From: Treponema phagedenis
GTDB taxonomy: Bacteria; Spirochaetota; Spirochaetia; Treponematales; Treponemataceae
NCBI RefSeq assembly: GCF_008153345.1
Contig: NZ_CP042818.1
Coordinates: 434,001-498,000, forward strand
Direction: 5' to 3'
Length of the DNA: 64,000 nucleotides
The notes under the pieces are model-generated. The model was not told the origin of the DNA. It saw only the letters and a program-made list of their open reading frames with translations, and did not search any database. Both the position numbers and the translations under genes were made by a program. Positions 33,552 through 44,000 of the stretch are shown here, one piece after another. Each line of letters begins with the position of its first letter. Within the stretch, counting starts at the first letter, position 1.

Positions 33552-34682
33552 ATGGAAGAGATACGAGTTTTAATAGTAGATGATTCAGCTCTTATGAGAA
33601 GCTTAATTGAAAAAATTATAGTTAGTTCTCCTGTTCTTACTGTTGCCGATAAGGCAATGAATGGACGCTTTGCATTACAAAAGCTCGAAAGAGCCGATCC
33701 CGATGTTATTTTATTAGATTTGGAAATGCCGGAAATGAACGGGGTTGAATTCTTAAAAGAACGCAAACGCCTTAATATTGATATTCCTGTTGTAATCCTT
33801 TCCAGTATTGCTAAAGAAGGGGCAAAAATTACGATGGATTGTTTAGAGCTTGGCGCCAGTGATTTTGTTACAAAACCTTCGGGAGCGGACTCTGCAAACT
33901 TACACACGGTAGCAAAGCAAATCATAGACTTTGTGGTAGCGTACGGACGGCAATATCAGTTAAAAAGAAGAGCGGGAGCCGCACAAAAAACACCGAAAGA
34001 TTTAAGCAAGTTATTCTCTCCAACGGTAAGCAGAGGTAAAGAACGCACCTCCTTATTTCCGACAAAAAAATACGAAAAACCGGTACCTGTCTGCGAACCG
34101 GGTAATATTGAAATTATTGCAATCGGAATTTCCACCGGAGGGCCGAATGCGTTACGACAAGTATTTGCAAATATTAGTGAAGACTTACCGCAACCCATAG
34201 TAGTGGTACAACACATGCCGGCAGGTTTTACCGAAGAGTTTGCAAAAAGTCTTAATAAAATTTGTCCGCTGGAAGTAAAAGAAGCAAGCGACGGAGATGT
34301 TATTAAAAAGGGCAGAGTACTCATTGCTCCCGGCGGTAGGCATATGGTTGTCGACAAACGCCCGCTTGCAACAATAGCAAAAATTATTGATACTCCTCCA
34401 GAAAACGGACACCGCCCAAGCGTTGATGTATTGTTTGCCTCAATTGCAAAGCAATTTACAAACAGAGCGCTGGGAATTATCATGACAGGCATGGGGAAAG
34501 ACGGAGCCCGAGAACTTACCAATTTATATGCGGCAGGATCCCGAACTATCGGACAGGATGAAGCTTCGTCAATTGTCTATGGAATGCCGCGCGTTGCCTA
34601 TGATATGGGTGGCGTTATGGAGCAAGTTTCTTTAGAAAACATGGCAGAGGCCATCAATAATTACGGAAAGAAATTTGCTTAA
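33552..34682 (+). CDS. cheB: Chemotaxis methylesterase/deamidase CheB
   Basis: 376 residues. The receiver domain carries VDDSALMRSLI, the phosphorylation site Asp56 in ILLDLEMPEMNG and the conserved lysine in FVTKPSG. After a linker the methylesterase domain shows the catalytic serine in IGISTGGPNALRQ (about 195), the histidine in VQHMPAGFTEEFA (about 222) and the aspartate in MTGMGKDGARE (about 318). It removes receptor methyl groups opposite to CheR, the gene before it. The intervening 142 bases hold no gene but could carry a promoter. Confidence 0.96.
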   Translation: MEEIRVLIVDDSALMRSLIEKIIVSSPVLTVADKAMNGRFALQKLERADPDVILLDLEMPEMNGVEFLKERKRLNIDIPVVILSSIAKEGAKITMDCLELGASDFVTKPSGADSANLHTVAKQIIDFVVAYGRQYQLKRRAGAAQKTPKDLSKLFSPTVSRGKERTSLFPTKKYEKPVPVCEPGNIEIIAIGISTGGPNALRQVFANISEDLPQPIVVVQHMPAGFTEEFAKSLNKICPLEVKEASDGDVIKKGRVLIAPGGRHMVVDKRPLATIAKIIDTPPENGHRPSVDVLFASIAKQFTNRALGIIMTGMGKDGARELTNLYAAGSRTIGQDEASSIVYGMPRVAYDMGGVMEQVSLENMAEAINNYGKKFA

Positions 34683-34749
34683 ACCGGCAAACAAAAAATC
34701 CCTTATAAAAGTCTTTAAATCGGATGCTCCTCAATTTTATCTCATCAAA

Positions 34750-35055
34750 ATGCATGAGGTGCCCGCGCGTGTACGTCCACGGTTCTAAACAGAAGCGATG
34801 TTTTAAAGCAAGACTATTTGCAAAGCTTTAAAACTCGCAAGACCTAATTTTGACAAGGACGTCAAAATCAGAACGGGCACGGATGTTAAAACCGGATTTA
34901 AGCATTCCTATGGTAAATTGCCCACCGTTGCTCAATTCTAAACGATGTTTTGCCTGATACTTTAGCGTAAACAGGCAAAACTCGTAGGCGAATCAAAGGT
35001 AGAAAATCCAAGGATCCGCCGTTGCGCCGTGTCGGGCTCTTTTTTATAAATTTTT
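34750..35055 (+). repeat. Core-and-cassette repeat, copy 7, with an extra cassette in front
   Basis: A cassette without core occupies 34790-34880: GTTTTAAAGC 34800-34809 with 34825-34834, and ATTTTGAC 34847-34854 with GTCAAAAT 34861-34868. The full element then starts GCATTCCTATGGTAAATTGC at 34902, with CCGTTG at 34925 and again at 35019, stem 1 GTTTTGCCTG 34947-34956 with 34972-34981, and stem 2 GGCGAATC 34987-34994 with a near-match at 35013-35020. The right core ends in GGGCTCTTTTTTATAAA. It separates cheB from the convergent binding-protein gene. Confidence 0.85.
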
Positions 35056-35114
35056 TTACGATTCGCATAAAATACATTAAAAACGCATCAAGCTTTTAAA
35101 GATTCTCAATATTA

Positions 35115-36407
35115 TTAGTTTTCGTCTATAATTGCTTGTGCCGCTGCTTTGAGTGTTGCCAACGCTTTTTCCGGACTCACCCCCGAAAGCATCACAGACT
35201 CTACTGCAGATCTGATAGCGGTTTGTAATTCCGCACTGCGCGCCCCGTAATACACCATATGAGCCTTATTCATATCGGAGATAAAAACATCGGAATACGG
35301 CATATTTTTTAACGTACCGGAATTGAGCAGCACCTTTGTCGGCTGAATAATATTTCCGCCGTCTTTTAAATAATCCTCCCCATGCGAAAGCAAAAATCCG
35401 ATAAGCTTCCATGCGGCATCCTGTTTTTCTTTCGGGATATCATTATTTACCATTAAAAAATGCCCGTAATAACATGCGGGGACATTATTCACCGCTTCTT
35501 CAAAAACAGGGAAGGGAACAACCATCCACTCCTTACTTGCATAAAATTCCGGATTATCCTTTTCGATTCTCCCCTGCTGATACAACCCTGTTGCGGTCAT
35601 GCCGATGTCATTATTATCCTTGTTAAAAATATTACGCGCATTCTTATAGGTAGGAGACCCGAGATTTTTCCCCGAAGGTCCCCACTGCTGCATAAAGGTT
35701 AAGAATTTAATCCATGCCGCATCACCGACAATCGCCGTTTTACCATCATCGCTTATAAGCTTCCCGCCAAGCTGCTCAACCATCGGAACAAACGCAACAA
35801 GATAATACGGATACCGAAAATCAAAACCGCGGCGAATTAAAACATCCCCGTCACGGATAACAAGCTTTTCTGAAATTCTCACCATATCTTCCCATGTTTT
35901 CGGATAATCTCTTTCAGGATCCAACCCGACACTGCGGAACACTTTCTTATTGATATAAATACACCAGTTAGTAATCTCAAGAGGCAACCCGTAAATTTTG
36001 CCGCCCTTGGTAACCGCATTAAGAATTTCGGGCAGATAATTATCATAAATTGCCTGTTGATTTTTATACCCTGCAGCTTGAGGATTAACCGGAGCCACCC
36101 TTGCATTGGAAATATACGAATACGAATGCTCAATTGAAAGATTAAAAATATCAGGCCCTCGCTTCTCCGCAAAAGCGGTTTGCACAAGCTCAATAAGTTT
36201 TGCAGGCCCCTGTGTGGTTCGCACAACCTTAATGGAAGGATTACTTGCTTCAAATTCCGCAATAAGCCTTGTTTCCAACTCGGTACGTGCAGGATCGTCA
36301 TGTGTCCAATAATTTAACGTTATTACACTCGACTCCTGTTTATTAGCGCACGCGGACAAACCGCAAAGCACGCAGCCAACGAAAACCATACGTATTAGTT
36401 TTTTCAT
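35115..36407 (-). CDS. Extracellular solute-binding lipoprotein (family 1, sugar type)
   Basis: 430 residues. The lipoprotein signal MKKLIRMVFVGCVLCGLSAC ends with a lipobox (LSAC) at Cys20. The mature protein has the family 1 fold: ITLNYWTHDDPARTELETRL, FEASNPSIKVV, YGLPLEITNWCIYINKKVF near 130-150, TWEDMVRISEKL near 170 and GHFLMVNNDIPKEKQDAAWK near 310. Such proteins deliver sugars or sugar phosphates to an ABC permease, but no permease genes are adjacent, so the partner lies elsewhere. AGGAGG precedes the ATG by 6 bases. Confidence 0.93.
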   Translation of the reverse strand: MKKLIRMVFVGCVLCGLSACANKQESSVITLNYWTHDDPARTELETRLIAEFEASNPSIKVVRTTQGPAKLIELVQTAFAEKRGPDIFNLSIEHSYSYISNARVAPVNPQAAGYKNQQAIYDNYLPEILNAVTKGGKIYGLPLEITNWCIYINKKVFRSVGLDPERDYPKTWEDMVRISEKLVIRDGDVLIRRGFDFRYPYYLVAFVPMVEQLGGKLISDDGKTAIVGDAAWIKFLTFMQQWGPSGKNLGSPTYKNARNIFNKDNNDIGMTATGLYQQGRIEKDNPEFYASKEWMVVPFPVFEEAVNNVPACYYGHFLMVNNDIPKEKQDAAWKLIGFLLSHGEDYLKDGGNIIQPTKVLLNSGTLKNMPYSDVFISDMNKAHMVYYGARSAELQTAIRSAVESVMLSGVSPEKALATLKAAAQAIIDEN

Positions 36408-36504
36408 TTAAAACCTCCTAAAAACATTTATAGTACTATGCTAAAAAGTCTATCACATTTTTTTACGTAATCAAACATTGCACGCAAAATTCTTTAATTT
36501 AGAG

Positions 36505-36840
36505 CAACGGTTTAGTTTTTGACGTCCGTGTCAAAAACTAAACCTGCGAGTTTTAAAGCTTTCCAAATTACTTTGCTTTAAAACATCGCTTTTGTGTGGA
36601 ACCACGGGCGTCCGTGTCGGTTCTGAAATTTACATTTCTCTGGTGCAGGGGTTAAGGGGACGCAGAGTCCCCTTAATGCGAAGCATAAGCGAAAAACGCT
36701 CTGCGCCAGCAGCCACTAAAAACTTCTAAATACAGATCCACTATTGCCTGATAATCACAACTAAAAAGCTTTTTACTCCATAGCGAACACTGAAATCACT
36801 CGTTTTCAGCATGGGTTCTTAGGGCAGCGCCCTAAGCAGC
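36505..36840. repeat. Intergenic hairpin block without a recognisable core
   Basis: The gap 36408-36967 holds GGTTTAGTTTTTGAC 36509-36523 with 36530-36544 around GTCCGT; GTTTTAAAGC 36550-36559 with 36575-36584; TTAAGGGGAC 36652-36661 with 36667-36676; and CTTAGGGC 36818-36825 with 36829-36836. The first two are the inverted form of the standard cassette (stem 2 then stem 1). The last two are GC-rich hairpins with different stems, both preceded by a run of G. No gene is seen. Confidence 0.75.
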
Positions 36841-36998
36841 GTTGCATAGCCAGCGAAGCTTCCAGGCAAGGATGGAAGGGGTCTTAAGGGAAGGAAGGAA
36901 AGCTTGCTCTGAACAATGGATTAGATTTTGACGTCCATGTCAAAATGGAAATGGAAATGTCAATATCAGTTCAGTATTTTTATCCCCTAAATGTATGT

Positions 36999-37358
36999 TC
37001 AAGCCACTACATTCTTTTTCTTTGTGACTTTCAGCCGATACAATGTCGGCGGTAAGCCATCCTCATTAACCGTACTGATTCTTTTCCGGTTGTAATAGAC
37101 CATGGTGTATTGCCATACAAGCGTTTTCACTTGTTTCCGCATCATCTTTGTTGTATCTATTCTATATAAAAGTTCTTTCTTTAATGTTGCAAAAAAACTT
37201 TCCATGCGCGCATTGTCATAACATTTTCCAACATCACTCATGCTTTGGATAGCTTTGAATTTTCCAAGCGTTTGTTTATACGCTATGCTTGTAAATTGGC
37301 TTCCGGCATCACTGTGAACTATGACTCCGGCTCCAGGCTGCCTCATTTCAAATTTCAC
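36999..37358 (-). pseudogene. C-terminal part of the IS3 transposase orfB
   Basis: The frame encodes the end of the DDE integrase core: VIVHSDAGSQFTS with the second catalytic Asp, SMSDVGKCYDNARMESFF with the catalytic Glu, and the terminal YYNRKRISTVNEDGLPPTLY. The first Asp and about 150 residues upstream are missing. The N-terminal fragment of orfB remains at 37365-37460 (HPVLSICKALGVS) in another frame, so the joint is a deletion and no active transposase can be made. Confidence 0.85.
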
Positions 37359-37457
37359 TGACGCCTAACGCTTTGCATATCGACAAAACCGGATGGCTTT
37401 TTTTGCCGTCGGCATTTTCATACGTGTAAAAAATATATGCAAAGATAGTGCTTTTTT

Positions 37458-37739
37458 TCACTTCTTCCAGCCCTTCACGAAAAAAGCGAGTGCGCCTTGC
37501 AAGATTTCGTTGGCTTCTTTGAGCTCTTTGATTTCGCGCTGGAGCTGTCTCTCTCGCTCATCCAAAACGATAGCTTTTGCCGTTGCAGCTCCGTCGCTTG
37601 CTTTATAGCGATTTTTCGTTTTTCGCCAATCGGTCAGCGTCCCGTATGAAATACCGAGATTCTTCGCCGATTCTTTTGTGTCGATTTCATCAGACAGTTG
37701 TAATGCCTGCTGTTTAAATTCTTGACTATAACGTCGCAT
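37458..37739 (-). CDS. IS3 transposase subunit OrfA
   Basis: 93 residues: MRRYSQEFKQQALQLSDEI, a helix-turn-helix ESAKNLGISYGTLTDWRK and a leucine-zipper helix ERQLQREIKELKEANEIL, the standard OrfA of the IS3 family that binds the terminal repeats and normally fuses to OrfB by a -1 frameshift. The gene itself is complete, but its partner is deleted. AGGAGG lies just before the ATG. Confidence 0.88.
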   Translation of the reverse strand: MRRYSQEFKQQALQLSDEIDTKESAKNLGISYGTLTDWRKTKNRYKASDGAATAKAIVLDERERQLQREIKELKEANEILQGALAFFVKGWKK

Positions 37740-37838
37740 AGTATCCTCCTACTATTCCCTATTATGTACCTTAGGGGCTTTTTTGACTGTACGTGTATTA
37801 TATCCTTCCAAATTGACAGTAATGGTTTTGCGGCTTCA

Positions 37839-38022
37839 GCATCCCTATGGTAAGTGTACTCACCGTTGTCAAACTCAGAACGGGCACGGACGCCCGTGGT
37901 TCCAAACAGAAGCGAGTTTGAAAACTACCACACTTCTATAATAGGAGTTTTAAAACTCGTGGTTTAGTTTTTGACAAGGACGTCAAAAACTAAACCGTTT
38001 TGTCGGGCTCTTTTTATAACTG
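37839..38022 (+). repeat. Core-and-cassette repeat, copy 8 (filled)
   Basis: GCATCCCTATGGTAAGTGTA starts at 37839 and GTCGGGCTCTTTTTATAA ends about 38018. The cassette shares the CAGAACGGGCACGGACGCCC and GAGTTTGAAAAC segments with copy 6. Its stem 2 is GGTTTAGTTTTTGAC 37961-37975 with 37982-37996. The right arm of stem 1 has drifted to the self-palindrome GAGTTTTAAAACTC at 37945-37958. The rest of the gap to 38269 is moderately GC-rich (GTGTTAACCGCAGCGGAGCC at 38070-38095) and shows no gene. Confidence 0.83.
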
Positions 38023-38269
38023 GGAGTTTTCGAACTCACAGCCACTGTGAACAAGACAACCAAAATTAGATTCAGAGCGGGTGTTAACCGCAGCGGAGCC
38101 CGCAGTACGCCGCATGAAGGGGAACGCCCGAATGGTTTGCTTTCATATAAATCGTGAGCTGATAACTCTAAAAGCGAAATCGGTATGGCGTCAAAGATGT
38201 TGAAAAATGCGGCTTGAATGTTTGAACTAAATAGGCAATTCGGTATATAATGGAAAGAAGAGGTGTTAA

Positions 38270-41041
38270 ATGCAAAAAACTGCGGGAAAGGCGACTGTCG
38301 ATGCAAGCATTGCGGAGTGTATAAAAACCTATGCGCCAAGTTTGGATGTGTGTTTTGTGTTTCCGTCAAAGGTTGTGTCTCGGTTGTGGTTTCATAAGGC
38401 GTTAGATTTGACGGGGCTGCCGACGTTGCCGGCGGATATGTTTGTTGCGTGGGACAGTTTTAAAACTGCCTGTTTAATTGCCGATTCGGAGAAGGCGGCG
38501 CCTGTTTCGCAGGTGGTCAGGAAATTGTTTGCACATGCGGTGAGCGAAAAAAACAGGCGGCAGGTTTCTGCGGGAAAGGCGTTTTTTACCGAGTTGATTC
38601 CTGAAGCGTATGCCGAGTCAAGCGGGATTTTTGCCGATTGGATTGCCTCTCTTTTACCGCAGCTTGATCACTGGGAAAAACGGTTTACGCAAAGCGGTAT
38701 TCCGACGGATACGGAGGCGAAGGATTTGGCTCTTTTAAAAAAAGAGTACGAGGCGTTTTTGCAAAAGCATGAGCTTTTTGAGCCTTCGTGGACGGCGGAT
38801 GTTTTTACCCCGCAGGTTTCACAGTATATCATTGTGTATCCCGAGTTAATAGAAGATTTTTCCGAGTATGCGCAGTTGCTTGAAGCCTGCCCCGAAGTAA
38901 GCTTTTTGCCGATTGGTTCTTTTGATGCGGCGCAGAATCCGCTGATTAGTTTTGAAAATACGCGGGCGGAAATACGGAATACCGTGCTGCGGATTGAGCA
39001 GCTTTTAAATGAGGGCGTGTCCATATCCGAGATTGCGGTAAGCGTGCCGAATATTAAAGAGATGATGCCGTATCTTAAGCGGGAGTTTGCATTGCGCTCA
39101 ATTACCGCCGATTTTAGGACAGGGTTTTCTTTGGCGGATAATCAGGCGGGGTTTTTATTCAGTCAAATTGCCGATGCGGTCGATCAGCATTATTCGTTTG
39201 AATCAATGAAGGCGCTTGTGTTTAATAAACATATTCCCTGGGCGAATGAATGCGGCGCTCGGGCGCTGATGAGTTACGGTATTAAAAATAACTGCGTTGT
39301 TTCTTGGCAAGATGAGAAGCGTTATAAAAATGTTTGGTTTGAATCTTTTAAAATAAGCAAAGAAGAAAATCCTGCGGAAGAGGATGAAAAAGAGGCGGCA
39401 AAAAATTGGATTATTCCTTTTATGCAGATGGCGGAAAAATTAACTTCGGCAAAAACGTTTACTGAAATACAAACCGCGTATTTTACCTTTCGGGATCGAT
39501 TTATTGTGGAGGATAAATTTTCCGCTGAAGATGATATGGTTATGTCGCGCTGCCTTGCCTGTTTGCGCCAGCTTTCCGAGCTTGAAGAAGAGTTTAAAAA
39601 CTGTCTGCCAAGCTCGCCGTATCGGTTTTTTATTACGCAGTTGCAAAATGAAATTTACGTACCGCAAAATGAGGGGCTTGGCATTGCGATATTTCCGTAT
39701 CGGGTTGCGGCAGGTGCGCCGTTTACGTATCACTTTGTTTTAAATTGTAATCAGAATTCCACCGGCATTATTTACAAAAAGCTGCCCTTTTTGCGGCAGG
39801 ATAAACGGGATTTACTCAATGTGGCGAACACCGACGCATCGCAGGCGTTTTTTGCCGCCTATGCCAAAAACGGGAATTGTTTTTTTTCATTTGCCGAACA
39901 AACAATCTCAAGCTTTGTGATTGCAAACAGTAACTTTACCCAAACAGTGCCGCCGCCATCCATTGATGAAACGGACTCGTTTTTAGAAGAGCTTATGATG
40001 TATCAAGGCGGCAAGGCTTTTACGCAAGCTTATTCCATTCAAAAAAACGGCTTTGAAGTATGGAGTGGCAGAAACACCGAAAAAGGTTTTTCATATTTGC
40101 AAAATTCTTTTAAGCATCAGATAGCAGCGCTCACCGAGCGCATTCACGCTGTGCAATTTAAAGGAAGCGCGGTGCGGGTAAATCAAACCGGATTAAGAAA
40201 TTTTTTCTTTTGTCCTTCTTACTGGTTTTTATCACGCGTGCTTACTATCAACGATGAACAATACGAGGCTGAATTATTTAATCCGCGTTATGTCGGTATT
40301 TTAATTCATGAGGTGCTGGAAAAATTGTATCAAAAGATTAAGGCAAAAGATACAAAGTTTTGTTCCGCAAACACTGCAACATACAAAGAATGGGCAAAAG
40401 ATATAATACAAAAAACCGCAAAAATGAGATCAGAGTATCAGGGGCCGCTTGCAACGCCGTTTATTGAATCATTGTATTCGCGAATTTTTGAAGCGGTTGA
40501 GTATGCTTTATCATTTGATTGCGAAAAACTTGACGGCTGGCTGTTATCAAAAATTGAAGAAAGAATCGAATTTGAATCGGGCGGAATTTTTTACGAAGGA
40601 ATTATTGACCGCGTTTCCGTTTCCGCTGAAGGGTCTTCGGTTTTGCTTGATTACAAAACGGGCAGGCGTCCGCCAGCGTCAAGCTACACCGATTATGAAA
40701 AGAACGGAGAGCTTCTCGATTTTCAAATGCCGATGTATGTGCATTTGCTGGAGCATAGCGAAAAAGAATTGGTTGAACATGCTTTTTTCATCGGCCTAAG
40801 AGAGCAAGATGTCAGCTTTATTATTAACAACAAAGCTGTTATAGACCAAGGGCGAAAACGCTCTGTTTCCCGGGAACAATTCTCCGGCGTAATGACGTGT
40901 TTTCAAACTTCGGTGCAGGATTTTGCCGCCGCAGTCAAATCGGAAAATTTTATAAAACCTGAAAATGTTACGTGGCAAACATGCAAGGCGTGCGGCTTTA
41001 AAGGCATTTGCAGAACGGCATATATTGTGAGGGGGGAATAA
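38270..41041 (+). CDS. addB: AddB-like nuclease/helicase subunit with PD-(D/E)XK domain
   Basis: 923 residues. The first 600 are a degenerate SF1-like fold without a clear Walker A, as in AddB/RexB-type partners. From about 640 the nuclease domain shows FFFCPSYWF, GILIHEVLEKLYQ, then the catalytic IIDRVSV with LLDYKTGRRP (about 780-805), followed by QMPMYVHLL. C-terminal cysteines CKACGFKGIC together with the earlier Cys form the likely Fe-S staple. Its stop overlaps the addA start (TAATG), so the two subunits are made together for double-strand-break resection. Sequence divergence leaves the RexB or AddB label open. Confidence 0.85.
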   Translation: MQKTAGKATVDASIAECIKTYAPSLDVCFVFPSKVVSRLWFHKALDLTGLPTLPADMFVAWDSFKTACLIADSEKAAPVSQVVRKLFAHAVSEKNRRQVSAGKAFFTELIPEAYAESSGIFADWIASLLPQLDHWEKRFTQSGIPTDTEAKDLALLKKEYEAFLQKHELFEPSWTADVFTPQVSQYIIVYPELIEDFSEYAQLLEACPEVSFLPIGSFDAAQNPLISFENTRAEIRNTVLRIEQLLNEGVSISEIAVSVPNIKEMMPYLKREFALRSITADFRTGFSLADNQAGFLFSQIADAVDQHYSFESMKALVFNKHIPWANECGARALMSYGIKNNCVVSWQDEKRYKNVWFESFKISKEENPAEEDEKEAAKNWIIPFMQMAEKLTSAKTFTEIQTAYFTFRDRFIVEDKFSAEDDMVMSRCLACLRQLSELEEEFKNCLPSSPYRFFITQLQNEIYVPQNEGLGIAIFPYRVAAGAPFTYHFVLNCNQNSTGIIYKKLPFLRQDKRDLLNVANTDASQAFFAAYAKNGNCFFSFAEQTISSFVIANSNFTQTVPPPSIDETDSFLEELMMYQGGKAFTQAYSIQKNGFEVWSGRNTEKGFSYLQNSFKHQIAALTERIHAVQFKGSAVRVNQTGLRNFFFCPSYWFLSRVLTINDEQYEAELFNPRYVGILIHEVLEKLYQKIKAKDTKFCSANTATYKEWAKDIIQKTAKMRSEYQGPLATPFIESLYSRIFEAVEYALSFDCEKLDGWLLSKIEERIEFESGGIFYEGIIDRVSVSAEGSSVLLDYKTGRRPPASSYTDYEKNGELLDFQMPMYVHLLEHSEKELVEHAFFIGLREQDVSFIINNKAVIDQGRKRSVSREQFSGVMTCFQTSVQDFAAAVKSENFIKPENVTWQTCKACGFKGICRTAYIVRGE

Positions 41042-44000
41042 TGAGCGACTTTATCGAAAGCTTAAATCAGAATCAAAAAGCTGCCGCACTTATCGATGTC
41101 AATGCGGTGATCTCCGCCGGGGCAGGCTCGGGAAAAACGCGGGTGCTGACCGCCCGCTATATCCACTTGGTTATAAACAAAAAAATTCCGGTAGAAAAAA
41201 TTGTTGCTCTTACCTTTACTAAAAAAGCGGCGGCGGAAATGTATCAGCGCATATACCGAGAGCTGTTGACATGCGACAGCCCCGAGGCAAAACAGGCAAT
41301 AAACAGTTTTCATCTTGCGCGCATTATGACCATCGATTCTTTTTCTCTTGCGGTTGCAAGAACGGGGTGCAAAAATTTCGGGATCAGTCCCGATTTCAGT
41401 ATTGATAAAAATGCCGGCGACCTGCTTGCGGAGCAAATAGCGTTAGACTTTTTTTTAAAACATCGCAACAATAAAAGCTTGCAAACGTTTATGGGAGAAA
41501 GCAATATCGAAACATTTGCGCAGGAATTATTCGGTACGCTTCTTTCTGAACATATCTTTGTTTCAAGCCCGATAGATTTTCAAAAAAAGCTTAGGCTCCA
41601 ACTTGAAAAAACAAAAGAATCTTTTCGGTATGCCGCAGATGAGGCTCGCAGGGTTTTGCAAGAGCTCGATTTGCTTTGCTCAAAAGCGGACTTCAATAAT
41701 AATGCAATTAAAAAATGCAAACTGATTCTTGATTCAGTTTTTCAAAACAACTATGATTTTTCAGGCGATGATTGTGCAGAGTATCTTCATAAACTGGAAC
41801 AACTTTTTGTTATAAAAGGAAATCTTGGAGGGTCTAATCTTGCAGCAGCCGAATGCAGAAGTATAATCAAAAATGAAATTAGGGAGCGTATTTATCCGAA
41901 ACTATTAAACAGCTATGCCTTGCTTGGACACCAAGCTGATATTGAAGAGCTTTTTAAACTCTTTGAAGAAATTCAGGCGGAGTATATTCAAAAGAAAAAA
42001 GAAACCGGCACGCTCAATTATGGAGATGTTGCAATGCTTGCGCGCGATGTACTGTTACACTATCCCGACATACGCCATTTTTATAAACAAGATATCTCCG
42101 CCATTATGATAGATGAATTTCAGGATAATAATATTTTACAAAAAGAGCTTTTGTATTTGCTTGCCGAACGAGAAAACTGGGAAACGCCCGCCATTCCCGC
42201 CTCTGAAGAACTTTCCGAAGGCAAACTCTTTTTTGTCGGCGATGAAAAGCAATCGATTTACGCATTCCGCGGTGCGGATGTCGCCGTGTTCAGACAACTC
42301 TCTTACGATTTGCATGCAGACTCATACAGGACAAAAACAAGTCTTGATACCAATTACAGAACGGAAACAGGGCTTTTAGATTTCTTTAATCGGATTTTCA
42401 GTTTGGTTTTTTACTCTCACCGAAACAAACCGGATTCAGGAATAGTGCCTACGTTTGAAGCGGAGTTTTTTCCGATAGGCACCGCGCGGCACACAGAAGG
42501 CGTAGAGCCGAAAATAGAATTATTCGGCGTTGACAAACACCGCTTGGAAAACTACCAACGCTTTGAAGACACGCTTGATGATTTGGATGACTTGGACGGT
42601 TCGTCTGAAGGTTCCGAAGAAGCGGGGACAACTTTGTATTTAACGCCGCGTGAAGCGGAAGCCTTTAGGCTTGCAAAACGGATAAAAGAATTATACGAAG
42701 ACAAAACGCCGGTGCGGCATAAAGATGAAAAAGCCCGCCCCTGCCGCTGGGCGGATTTTGCCATTCTCATGCGCGCAACCACCAACCAACAAATTTTTGA
42801 ACGCTTTTTGCGGGCGGAAGGAATTCCCTATCGGTCGGTACAGCAAAAAGGTTTATTCTTTGATGCGCCGATAAACGACATTTATGCGCTGCTGCAACTT
42901 GCCCTACTGCCTTCCGACAGGCAAAGCTATGCGCAGGTTTTGCGCTCTCCCTTTGTGCTCCTCGATGATAGATCTTTTACGATTATCATGCTGAATAACG
43001 CCGAACCTTTTTCCGCCGACATGGATTCGCTTCTTGAGGATGAGGCTCGCAATCGTTTTGAGCAGGGCAGGGCATTGTACGAGCGGGTACAGAATTATCT
43101 GAAATCATATTCAAATGCGGAACTGGTAACAAAACTTTGGTATGATGAAGCGTACCGCTATATACTGCTTACCAATCCCGAGTATCATTCATACCTTGAC
43201 CTTTATGATTATTTTTTTGAAGCGGCGCGGCTTGCAGATGAACAGCATATTGCGATAAGCGATTTTGTCGCCAACATTCGCTCCTATGCGGAAAATCTCG
43301 AAAAACCCGATGAAATGGAAATCCCTTTTGAGGGTGATAACGACGCAGTACAAATAATGAGCGTGCATAAAAGTAAGGGGCTTGAATTTCCCATCGTTTG
43401 TATTCCTTCCTGTGATTACAAAGGTATCCCGATAAAGAAAGACGGAAAGTTTTATTTTTCCGATGAGTATTCGGTGGCAATGCATTTGCCGCCCGTCAAA
43501 GGCTTTGAAGGCAATCCTGAAAATATTTTTTATACGGAAATGAAAGAAGAGCTTGGACAAAAACAGGTAGCGGAGGCAAAACGTCTTTTATATGTTGCCT
43601 TAACCAGAGCGGAATGCCGGCTGATTATTTCGGGAACGTTGCCGATCGCCGCAAAAGAAGATCAATATACGGAAAATGTACAACGCAGTTTTGAAGAAAT
43701 AAAAAAATTCTTTACCGAGCAAAATCCCAATTCCTCAACTCGAAGTTTCTTTTCGCTTTTGCTTTCCGCAATAGCCAATGATATCCTTGCCGAAAAAGAG
43801 CCGGTGTTTTCCTTTGAGGAAATTTTGCCGATAGAGCGAAAAACCGTTACATCGCAAATTCCGCAGAGCCGGAAAACAGACTATGCGGCGGTGTATCGGA
43901 AACTGCAGATAAAGCCCGCACATCGATTAACGGAAAAACCCGTTACGGCGGTAACCGGTCTTGAAAAAGATTCCCGCTGGACAAATGCCCGCGAGCAAGA

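Larger units (their letters stand above)
36968..37792 (-). mobile_element. IS3-family insertion sequence with an internal deletion
   Basis: About 820 bp between imperfect terminal inverted repeats: TCAGTATTTTTATCCCCTAA at the left (36971-36990), and on the other strand from 37790 ACAGTCAAAAAAGCCCCTAA. It holds an intact orfA and only the two ends of orfB. Complete members are about 1.2-1.5 kb, so about 0.45 kb is missing from orfB. The exact ends are uncertain by a few bases. Confidence 0.7.

Noticed and set aside
33956-34522. Long minus-strand frame inside cheB
   Set aside because: No start signals and the composition of an antisense shadow; the cheB motifs are intact.
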